From Falciphora oryzae (taxonomy: Eukaryota; Ascomycota; Sordariomycetes; Magnaporthales; Magnaporthaceae), in contig JNVV01000018.1 of the NCBI GenBank assembly GCA_000733355.1, positions 1-64,000 of the forward strand: DNA of 64,000 bases. Reading direction: 5' to 3'. The notes under the pieces are model-generated. The model saw only the letters and a list, made by a program, of their open reading frames with translations, was not told the origin of the DNA and did no database searches. This document shows, in pieces, positions 11,563 through 19,582 of the stretch; positions within the stretch are counted from its first letter, which is position 1, and every line of letters begins with the position of its first letter. Both the position numbers and the translations under genes were made by a program.

Positions 11563-12765
11563 TTAAGGTTCAGGGTTGTTTAGGGGCGTTTTTAAGGGAG
11601 TTGGAATCCGTAGCCTTACATCCAGCTTTTCCAAAACCGAATCCGGATTGAAAAAAGTAAGGCCAGCCTTTCGGAAACCTTTTTGGATGTTTTTTTTGGT
11701 TATGGAATTAAAAAATGCCGCTTTAAACGCTGAAAGGAATTTGATTTTGGTTACGTAGTTAACGTGCGATTTTATTAAGTTTTCGATTTGTCGACCGTAC
11801 GCTTTTTTTATTAGGCTAAAGCACTTAACGTTAAGCGGTTGAAGGAAATAAAACGAATGCGGAGGCATGCAAAACGTAATAATGTTATATTCCTGGCAAT
11901 AAAGCTTAAAATCTGTCGAATGGTAGCTTTCGTATCCGTTTAGCATTAACAAACGATGGGACCCCGTAGAATGAGCTGTAATGTGTTTGTCGAAATGCTG
12001 GATCCATTTCAGGCCGAGCTCGTTCGTAGTTTACCTATTAGCGCTCGTTGCGATAACCTAATTGCGTAGAAGGTCGGTTTCCGAATACCAATTAGTTAGG
12101 TGGTATTACCTTTTAACGATAATAAAAAGAGGGACCGCCTAACCGCAACAGTTAACCCTTTGGATAATTATAGCCTATTTCTAGTTGCTAGGCTGGATTA
12201 ACTTTGTTTTGCTTCGCCTTTCCGATGTTGTAATAACCATAACGGCCGCGATTATGCCTATAAGGAAGCCGGTTTCGTCGAAGTTATAGATATCGTTATT
12301 TTGGATGCCATATTTGGCTATAATGTTTTATATAAGGTCGAACTACGCAAAAACGAGCTTGGGATTTTCGCATTTGGCCTTTTGGTAGTCGTATTTTCGA
12401 ATTTAACGCGTACCGAGCTTTGCGCGGCGTTTGACGAAATTCGCGACCCAGTTTTTGCTAACGACGCTTGCGTTGCGTTCGGTTAGCAGTCGGTTGGCCA
12501 TATTTTTAACACCAGAAGGCCGGGGAGGAAATGCGCGGGAATCCAGCTTGAGGATGTATTTAATAAGCGCCTTCTTTTCGGATTCCGTTAATTTCCGTGA
12601 TTTGGGTATTGTGTCGCGTTGAGCAGGTTGGCCGCGTTTCCGCCGGGCGAGAGTGGAAAAGTTGATTTCGTAGACTTTAGCGGCGTTCCGGATATTTAAT
12701 TGTGGATTCGATGCGATCGCCCGAAGGGTTAGAACGACCCGGCTTTCGTCGCTTTTGTTTACCAT
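11563..12765 (-). pseudogene. pogo/Fot1 transposase, copy 2, broken
   Basis: The N-terminal part is open from 12765 to 12403 (120 codons): psq-like helix-turn-helix (residues 8-55, with IRNAAKVYEINFSTLARRKR) and CENP-B type domain (LTESEKKALIKYILKLDSR, VVSKNWVANFVKRR). The DDE half is open from 11952 to 11563 (129 codons) and includes the second catalytic region as LMLNGYESYHS, where Asp is replaced by Asn. It continues through HSFYFLQPLNVKCFSLIK, the usual Pro-Leu-Asp/Asn-Val block of pogo transposases. Stops and frameshifts lie between the halves. It is inactive. Confidence 0.85.
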
Positions 12766-12822
12766 TGTTTGTTGTGGAAATATTTGCGGATGAAGTTGGG
12801 TTGACGCGTGGACGCGTCAATT

Positions 12823-12863
12823 GTGGCATTCGCTTGTGTGTGGCACTCGCTTGTGAACTACGT
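12823..12863 (+). repeat. Right terminal inverted repeat of pogo copy 2
   Basis: Reverse complement of 11004-11044 with two mismatches, ending GAACTACGT before TA at 12864-12865. Confidence 0.75.
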
Positions 12864-12865
12864 TA

Positions 12866-13292
12866 CCTTTTTCGGGCTTTTTCTTTCAGCTCGTACGATG
12901 GCTTTTGTGCCCGCTCAGCCTGCCGTTTAGGCGGTTATCTTTCTTTCGGTCTTCGGCTTGCTTTCTATCCGTACCGACGAGCAAAGTGTCCGTTGGCTCC
13001 ATTTGTTTACCGGCTCGCTTGGCAATCGTGCGTTTATGACCGCGTTCGCTATTAATGTGTGTATCACTTTCCCTGGCTTTTTTTTTTATCGTATGCAGCT
13101 AACCTTTTTTTTTTAAATTTGCAGGACGAAGAGCGTGCGCTTTGTGCTTTGCCGTCCGTCGATATCGAGGTCCGGATGGATGTTCCGACCGAGGCCGGTG
13201 TTTTTGATCTGGTTGCCCGGATCGTACGACGCGAGTCCTATTTCCGTACGGTTTTGATCCATTCGCGCGGAACTCCTCATCGTCGTTGCCCT
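12866..13292 (+). pseudogene. Unidentified exon-like remnant with a probable intron
   Basis: After the pogo insertion a plus-strand ATG at 12899 opens a frame (MAFVPAQPAV) that meets a TAG where CAG is likely, then continues about 45 codons. At 13053 a GTGTGT donor-like site and at 13105-13124 a CTAACC branch-like sequence plus TTTGCAG suggest an intron. After it, 57 codons are open to a stop at 13292 (beginning DEERALCALPSVDIEVRMDV). I do not recognise the product. It may belong to a transposon or be a host gene fragment; the TA-rich changes suggest it was exposed to RIP. Confidence 0.3.
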
Positions 13293-13604
13293 TAGAGGTG
13301 CGGCAATTCTAATTCGGTGCCGCGTTTCGCACGCTGCGTGCGCTTTTGAGGATACTAAGCTGGTGCCTGTTCGAGTTGTATTTGGCAAAGCTATGGGAAC
13401 AGGTGTGGATATGCTCGTGCGGGGACTGTTTTTCCCGGTTCGTCTGTTGCTGGTTCGAATCGTGGCGATGATGATGATGGTTCTGGTGGTGGTTGTCACA
13501 CGGAAGAACCTGTGGACTCACCTAATCGGCCCTACAGAAGGTCCGGGAACCGGTATAGGTGCCCAACGGCCCCGAGGCCCAAAGGCCGAAGGCCGGAGGG
13601 GCAG

Positions 13605-13778
13605 TGTGAATCATGTACTTAATACTTCGCACGGATCACAGGGTGGTTTATATAAACCCTGCCATCTCCTATGTCCTCCATGAAAGATTCCTTCTTCCTC
13701 AAGCATCTTTTGAGCCCATAGAAAGATTATCTGCAATATAGAGATCCTTCTCCAAGCCGTCTTTGACCTCTTGTTACA
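13605..13778 (+). repeat. LTR-like repeat, 174 bp, TGTGAA...GTTACA
   Basis: The last 155 bases align without gaps with the end of the 4850-5219 LTR, and the segment follows a purine-rich tract (13583-13604). The proposed start TGTGAATC is a likely LTR terminus. There is no matching 5-bp duplication at the edges (GGCAG versus CCTTG), so it may be the 3' LTR of an internally deleted element rather than a solo LTR. The right edge directly abuts Harbinger transposase coding sequence. Confidence 0.6.
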
Positions 13779-14185
13779 CCTTGCCCGGCCGGAGACCCCT
13801 GCCGAGCTTTTTAACCTGCATTATGCAAAAATGCGTGTTGTTGTTGAGAGGTGCTTCAGCGATTTCAAAGGCCGTTAGAAGATTATTAGGGGCACGCCGC
13901 CCGATTACCGTATCCGTTTACAAGTTGATGTCGTGTTGGCCGTTACGGGCCTGTATAACTTTATTTTGAAAAGGGAAGCTAGGGTATCTTTAGCATCCAA
14001 TCCTGGCTTCGAATAAGCTAAAATTGATAAAGAAAATGCATTTCGAAGGGCTTAAATTGAAAGGGAGGCTGTGAGGCGAGGGCGGGAGATGGGTATAACG
14101 CAAGCGTTTTGGGGCCGGTATAAGGCTTCGATAGCTGATAGGTTGTAGGTCGACTACTAGGCTTATAGGGCTCGTGAGAGGTCCC
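13779..14185 (+). pseudogene. PIF/Harbinger transposase C-terminal fragment
   Basis: Begins directly at the LTR edge with the conserved end of a DDE_4 nuclease: PAELFNLHYAKMRVVVERCF (about 13798-13857), then IIRGTPPDYRIRLQVDVV and TGLYNFILKREARV. This matches the ELFNLRH...RNVIER...F and LHNFI blocks of PIF/Harbinger transposases, including the catalytic Glu region of VVVERCF. A tail with MGITQAFWGRY and YKASIADRL follows. Stops at three or more sites are TAA/TAG in place of likely CAA/TGG. The N-terminal two thirds are missing, cut at the LTR boundary. Confidence 0.7.
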
Positions 14186-14889
14186 CGTAATTTGCATTCG
14201 ATTCGCTTCGGTTAGGGGAATCGGGCGAAGGTTACGGCTTGTTAAATGGGTTATTGGTTTAAAGAGGAGGTTAGCCGAAAACGGCGACGTGGTAGTTGTT
14301 TTTATGGTAGGATCGATAGGTTTAGCGTAGCGAAAAATGATTAGTTTTATGCATTAAAGGTAGCGTTCGATTGCTTTCGTTGAGGCGAATCGAATGGTGC
14401 TTTTTTCGAAAGGAACGGATAAAAATTGAAGTAGCGGCCGGCGATTGAATTAGGGGATCGTATTAGGCGTGCGTAAGCGTTGTTTATTTGGGTAACAAAT
14501 GCGGTGGCGATAGTTTATGCTGTGGGTTTTTTGGGTCCAGGTGGGTATCGCATTTTAAAGGCGGCACCTTTTAAGCTTTGCCGGCCAATTTGTGGTAATT
14601 TTTTGCAATGATTCCGGCGTTTGTTTTTATCGGGATTTGGTGCATTTTGATCGCCTTTTTAAAGCTAATTGAATGCCGTAACCCGCGGTTTAATTAACGT
14701 TGATTTTATTTATTTAAAAGCGAGTGGTGGCGTATATAGTAACCTGCCTAATGGTGATTTCCGTAATTTCCAGACCCTCGATCCTAACGATACCTAAGAA
14801 AAAGACTGATAAGAACATTCCTTTATAATTCCACTAAAATAGGCCGCCCGATTTCGAAAATACCCTTATTTGAACCGCTTCGATCGCTA
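14186..14889. other. Degenerate Harbinger-internal sequence
   Basis: TA-rich sequence between the convergent transposase fragment and Myb-like ORF. Many stops in all frames, and no feature can be named. Confidence 0.4.
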
Positions 14890-16241
14890 TTACAAATCCA
14901 GTTCGTTGCTTTGTACCAAATTGTAAGGGAGTGTGCCAGAGTTTACCCACTCGACTACATGGACCAAAAGATCCAACAGTTCAATCACTCCGTGATTGAA
15001 CCCTCTGGCACCACTGTATATCAAGCCCCGGAGTCCCTGCAGGCGACGCTGCAGGCAACCCCGTTACACAAATTCACTATCATTTCCCTGTCCTCGACGT
15101 CGTTTAACCACTAATGAGCTATCCCTTCGTCCTTTTTGAAGGCCCGGATTAATTTCCGTTTGATTTCGCCCGATAAGTCGCCTTAGGGGTACTTCCGCAG
15201 CCCCTTTGCGGCCTGTATCTAGGGCTCGTGCTTTAACCAACGCTTGTAAGGCGCCCGGCCGGCTAGGGAGAACCTCGTATTCGAAGGGGTTGAGTTCCAG
15301 TTGGATCCGGATCCGGCCCGGGCTAACGTTTTTGCAGCTTGCAGAAGGCGATTTCCGACGTGGAGTTGGGTTTCCGCTACCGTAAGGTGCCCGGACCTGC
15401 TAGAGGGCCGTCCTTTAGAGCCTTTTTTGCCTTGCCGGCGTGGAGGATCCTCGTCGTCGCTTATTGAGGCCTGCAGGCGTTGGGCGGCCGTGGCGATTTG
15501 TTCCCTTTTGGCCCAATTACCGGCAAAGGCGGCCTCGTAAAGGTCCGGGCAGAAAAGAGGCCTTTTCCGTATCCAACGGGCGTTAGGCCGGATCGCGAAA
15601 AACGATTCCTAGGTTTGATCGCTGGCGAGATACAGCCCCGTGACCGGATCAAGGGCAACCCCTGACCGCTTCCTAAAGTCCAGCCAGTCTTTATATTGCG
15701 TCCGGAGGCTGTTGTATTTGTTTTTGACCCTTTTTGACCACTGGATATAGGGCCATTGGTTAGATAAAGCTTTTGCAGCCTTTTTGAAGCACTTGTTCTG
15801 CTAGTTGGCGATTACCGGATTCATTTTTCCCTGCCGACCGGCCTCCGCGAGGGCCTCGAGGAAGGCCAGAAGCTGATCGGCAGTCTAGTCGGTTCGTTTG
15901 CGGGTTTCCTGGGAGGCCTGGGAGCCTTCCACGGAGGTGCCCTGGGTCGTTTGCGAGGCTGCGGCAAAGGAAAGGGCCGTGGAGGGTGTAGGGGAAGGCG
16001 GATAGGACGATTCCGGGGCCTCCGGGGCCTCCAGGGCTTTAAAGGGGTCGTAGAAATCGTCAAAATTGCCGGCTTCCTGGCCCTCCGGCGAGGCTGCCGG
16101 GGTTCCCAGCGTGACCTGGGTGGCTGGGAGACCCTCCTTTTCCCCGGCAGAGGTCGCGGGAGACGAGGGGGGCAAAGATAAGGCGCGGTTTTCGTTTTCC
16201 TGGCGCCGGCGCCGGAGACGGAGGGACAGATGGCGAGGCAT
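14890..16241 (-). pseudogene. Harbinger-associated Myb/SANT-like DNA-binding protein, nonsense-mutated
   Basis: ATG at 16241. A Ser/Pro/Glu-rich N-terminal region (residues 1-115) is followed by a Myb/SANT-like domain (about 120-215): QLLAFLEALAEAGRQGKMNP, FKKAAKALSNQW, VKNKYNSLRTQYKDWLDFRK and SGVALDPVTGLYLAS, matching the Myb_DNA-bind_3 layout. The C-terminal part is basic. In-frame TAG/TAA codons (for example at 15883 and about 15610) sit where Trp or Gln is expected. Removing the solo LTR and one copy of its target duplication (152 bp) restores one frame of 400 codons from 16241 to a TAA at 14890, so the reading frame was never shifted. Such a protein accompanies the transposase in PIF/Harbinger elements and helps it bind DNA. 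Confidence 0.65.
14922..15068 (+). mobile_element. Solo LTR, 147 bp, with CAAAT target duplications
   Basis: Begins TGTAAG and ends GTTACA, flanked by identical 5-bp CAAAT copies (14917-14921 and 15069-15073), as left by a retroviral-type integrase. It lies near the 3' end of the Myb-like ORF. It contains a hairpin with perfect 10-bp arms (GTTCAATCAC at 14979-14988 and its complement at 14992-15001) nested inside a second inverted pair (14933-14941 with 15003-15011). It shows little RIP-like damage compared with its host sequence, so it probably arrived later. Confidence 0.85.
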
Positions 16242-16689
16242 GGTATTGGAAGTAGGGTTGGTAGGTAAAGAAGAAGGGTTATAGGTAATGTAATTAGAGT
16301 ATATTAGTTTTTGTGTTGCTCGTTTTGTATTTGAATCCGATTTGCTAGGAGCTTCCCCTTATATATTACGAGAATCCCTGGCTTTTGGGCTTTCGAACGA
16401 GCCTACCGCCGGCCCCAAAGGCCCTCTGGATCCGCCAGAACGTGAGGCTATTCCGGCCCGCTTTGACCCTGGATTACGACTTTGCACGGCTCGTTGTTAT
16501 TTTTGGGAATAGCTTTTATTTTGAGCATCCGTGCCCTTTGCTTTTTATAGATAGACGTTCCCCGTTTTCCCTGGATGGGAACCCACCGAGAATCAGGCCC
16601 AAATATACATGAACGGGCACAGGGCTATCCCGGGCGTTGTTTCCACGTCGAGAATTAAGCTTAAATCAGGGCAAAAAACCGACTAGGGG
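16242..16689. other. Gene-free boundary between transposon nest and NACHT remnant
   Basis: No coding region or terminal repeat recognised. The TA-rich part fades at about 16.45 kb. The 3' end of the Harbinger element and the break point of the NACHT gene should lie here. Confidence 0.4.
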
Positions 16690-16690
16690 G

Positions 16691-18400
16691 TCAAAAAACC
16701 AGAAAACCAATTGTATTGAACAGCCCCTTGGTTCTTTGAAGAGGATCCAGAGTAAGCCCTTTGGTGGTTGGAGTGATGTAATGCGCTACAGCTGGCCGCA
16801 GTGCATCATACTCTACATCCAGGTTCAGATGAAGCTCACCGTCCTTGACTCTGCCTTCTGTCGCTGCAGAGTCAATAGATACTAGCCATCGAGCTTTTGA
16901 TGAATGTCCTGTTGTGGCTGATAGTAGAGCGGAGAGTTGGTCCAAGATACAGCCCTGGCCATGTTCAGGGGCTTCATCGGTGGAACACTCGTCAACGGAA
17001 TCCAGAACGAAATATGAACGAAGAAACCCTTCATCGCGGATCATGGAGTGAAGGACCTCTGACAAGAGAGGGAAAGCGGATAGACTATTGAGGCTGTCTC
17101 GCCCAGTCAACTTCTTCTTGTTGTCGGGATACCTTTTCAGTTCGGGCTGCTTTTGGAGTATCTGCTCGACCAAGCTCGATACTACTGATGCGATACTTCC
17201 GGGGTTAGATTTCCCGTCACCGCAGAACGCAAGTATATGTTTTGGCTCTCGGCGCTGTTGGCCTTCTTGTCGCGCAGTAGTTGTCGGACAATCGACGCGA
17301 GGACCGTTGTTTTCCCGCTCCCAGGGGCGCCGTTGACACAGAACAAGCTCTCACTCTCGTCAGACTCCCATTCTCGGAATTTGGAGAACTGGCGTGTGTT
17401 TCTCAACCAACAGCCGACGTCATCGTCAAATTCTGCGCTAGGCCGAAACATCCGGGGGAGCAGATCCTCTCGATTATCATGACTGGCTGAGTCGTCACTC
17501 GAGTTGCCGGTTGCTCTGGCTGGATCCTCATTGGTCTCATCTTCACCATCTTCTGATTCGGTGTCTGTCTTAGTGCTTTCTTCCACGTTGTCCGTATTGA
17601 AAGCATCGGCAGACTCAAACAGGTGCTTCCGCAACGTCTCGCTTTGCATCTCGTCCGTGTGTGTTGGCAGAGCGCCCTCCTTGTCCAGAATGTCCGCCTT
17701 GAGCGACTCCACGTCGGTGAAACTGAGCTCATCTTGATCTCCCCGGTAGCAGGCAATACCGATGAGGCAGCGAAGGACTGTCCGGTACAAGCTTACGAGG
17801 GCGTGTTCCAGTCCCTGAAAACTATCGCGGCTCTCTTTCGAGGTATTGCTGGGGGCTAGGATGTCTGCTAGAAGACAGTGCCACCTTGCCCTAGAAAAGA
17901 TGGGCACGATGATGAGGAAGGCACCGCGTGGTAGGTTTCGTGAAGAGTCGAAAGCGGCCTAGTTATGGTCAGTTTACAGTACGCCGATTGTAATCTGTGG
18001 CATTATGGTATGGGGATTTGCCCTACCTGCACACCAAGGCACACAGCAACCCACAGGATGGAGGCCTGTGGTGTTTTTTCCCATGTACCTTGCATGAGAA
18101 GCACGATCTCTTTCCAAGCGTTCTCCCCGGATTTTGCCTCGGCCTGATGCGCAAACCAGGCTTCCAGCACCCTGTCCATCCGTGCTAGAGAAGACTGTTC
18201 ATCGGTATGACGAGCGTTCGTGGTGGTATCCTCGATGGTGTTGCACTTGGAAACAATCTCTTCATACCGTCCCACGAGCTCCGGAGGGCATCCTGTCTTG
18301 AGAATTTGAATGCGGGTCGGGTGATGAATGAGGTTGAGGTCGAGTATCGCGGGACTGGTCGAGACGCGGACGGTGGCGGCCTGCAACGAGTACGGCACCC
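16691..18400 (-). pseudogene. NACHT-domain NLR-like gene, truncated and frameshifted
   Basis: Two exons on the minus strand. Exon 1 ends at 18027; an intron (18026-17959, GTAGGG...CTAG with CTGAC branch) joins in phase to exon 2. The N-terminal helical region typical of fungal NWD/NACHT proteins is seen (RMDRVLEAW, WKEIVLLMQGTW, LWVAVCLGVQ, LEHALVSLYRTVLRCLIG). After an acidic linker comes WLRNTRQFSKFREWESDES and the Walker A GAPGSGKTT (about 17310-17335). The frame ends at a TAG near 17182; the next part continues in another frame (LVEQILQKQ, then Walker B YFVLDSVDEC) to 16691. Sensor and repeat domains are absent. Such proteins are STAND NTPases acting in fungal self/non-self recognition. 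No ATG start was found upstream of 18027 that can be trusted. Confidence 0.7.
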
Positions 18401-18789
18401 TGTTCCGGCCCGCCAGGAGCGACGGCTACCAGTGCGTGCTCCAGGGCCTCAACGTGCCCGCGGGCGTCGTGCCCTTCCCCGACTCGGCCGACCGCATCTC
18501 GGGCAGCTCGGTCGCGGCCGCCATCGGCGCCGGGTTCTGCTCGCTGATCCTGTCGTGCCTGCGCCTGGCGAACCAGGGGCAGGTGTTCGAGGGGCGCGAC
18601 CGCGCGGTCAAGGTGGAGGCGAAGCTCAAGGAGCTGAGGCAGAATAGCGAGTCGAAGAACGTGGTCCTCGAGAAGTTTGGGGGCATCGACAGCAGCAGGG
18701 GGACCATGATTCCTACAACCGCCGAGGGGGTGATAAGAACGTTTAAGCTAGAGGGGCAGATTATCTTGAGGGAGCTGGACGGTATTTAG
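18373..18789 (+). pseudogene. Subtilase (S8) C-terminal remnant
   Basis: An open frame of about 140 codons ending at TAG 18789. The block VPAGVVPFPDSADRISGSSV resembles the catalytic Ser region of fungal S8 domains that occur in NLR-like and stand-alone proteins (Gly-Ser-Ser-Val-Ala in place of the commoner Gly-Thr-Ser-Met-Ala), followed by AAAIGAGFCSLILSCLRLA. The Asp and His parts of the triad are missing, so it is a 5'-truncated fragment. It stands head to head with the NACHT remnant, and the junction near 18340-18370 is where both stop being recognisable. The first 270 bases are strikingly GC-rich. Confidence 0.5.
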
Positions 18790-19347
18790 GGAGTTCAGGC
18801 CACGACGAACACGTGGTATGGGGCGGCCGAAGGCTATCAAGCTAACAAGGGCATAGCTACGCGTGTTTGATTAATCATCTTCGGATTGATATGCCGTTCC
18901 TCTTTATTAAGCTGCCGCGTCAAGAGCGATGCTGGACCGTCCGTCGGGCCTCGTAACCCTCACAGCAGCGGGCACTTGAGGTGGAGTGCTGGGCAGGAGG
19001 TTTCTACGTGCCAATAGAATCCGTGAGCGGGACCTAGGTGGGTAATTGCAAAATGCGGAACTCAAAAGGGCCTGGTACCCACGTGACTCCTGTCTGTCTT
19101 CTTGAGGTCGGGAGGCTTCGCGGTTCGCAGGATGGTGTGCTGCAGGAGCTGCGGGCGTCGGAGGTGCCGCAAGCGATGGAGTGGCAGCTCCATTATTTCC
19201 AGCACAGGGCGGAGAGCACCTCCTTTTTCAAGTGTGTGTCTGACAGTGGACTGCTGTATGTCTGACAGCGGACCGCTGTATGTCGCGCTAAAGAAGCGTG
19301 CTATACACGGGGGATAATCCTCGGTCCCTACAATCTACCTGGTTTAA
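18790..19347. other. Gene-free stretch
   Basis: Nothing recognised apart from short open frames that overlap each other in several frames without coding character. Confidence 0.4.
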
Positions 19348-19579
19348 GGGCCTGTCCTAGACTAACGGTTTTTTGGTTTTTGGGTTTTTTTGCTAAAAAT
19401 TTTCTAAAGATTGAAAGCCTTGCATTGAAAAAGAAGCTTATGAAAAGAATTTATATTATTCAAACCCGCATCCATATTAATTTGTTTTTGCTATACTGCC
19501 CTTGGTGTTGATATATTTTAGAAAAAAAGGTTGCGCAAAAAACCAAAAAAAAAAAAAACCGTTAGTCTAGGGCAGGCCC
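19348..19579. mobile_element. Tourist/Harbinger-like MITE, 232 bp
   Basis: Terminal inverted repeats of about 26 bp begin GGGCCTGTCCTAGACTAACG on the left; the right end is its complement with one mismatch (GGGCCTGCCC). The flanks are TAA on both sides (19345-19347 and 19580-19582), the 3-bp TWA target duplication of PIF/Harbinger elements. The interior is A/T-rich with no coding capacity. It was presumably mobilised by a Harbinger transposase. The degraded Harbinger at 13.8-16.2 kb is a candidate relative, but its termini were not found. Confidence 0.8.
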
Positions 19580-19582
19580 TAA

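Larger units (their letters stand above)
11004..12863 (-). mobile_element. Fot1/pogo-type DNA transposon, copy 2 (1,860 bp), inverted
   Basis: Flanked by TA at 11002-11003 and 12864-12865. The inverted repeats start ACGTGGTTCAC like copy 1, but the inner part differs: the doubled 17-bp unit reads CACAAGCAAGTGCCACA instead of the CACCACCGAGTGACGCA type. The right end has one C-to-T change in the conserved start (ACGTAG). The transposase is on the minus strand and resembles that of copy 1 closely. Equal total length with a different terminal repeat core means the two copies belong to sister families with no net length change between them. Confidence 0.9.

Noticed and set aside
13440..13475. tRNA T-arm-like GGTTCGAATC
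   Set aside because: No matching acceptor stem, D-arm or anticodon arm around it. It is a chance match.
14922..15068. Initially read as a MITE because of nested inverted repeats
   Set aside because: TGTAA/TTACA ends and a 5-bp CAAAT duplication fit a solo LTR better than a MITE.
18207..18647. 146-codon plus-strand frame over the NACHT/subtilase junction
   Set aside because: Arg/Gly-rich shadow of the subtilase remnant in another frame.
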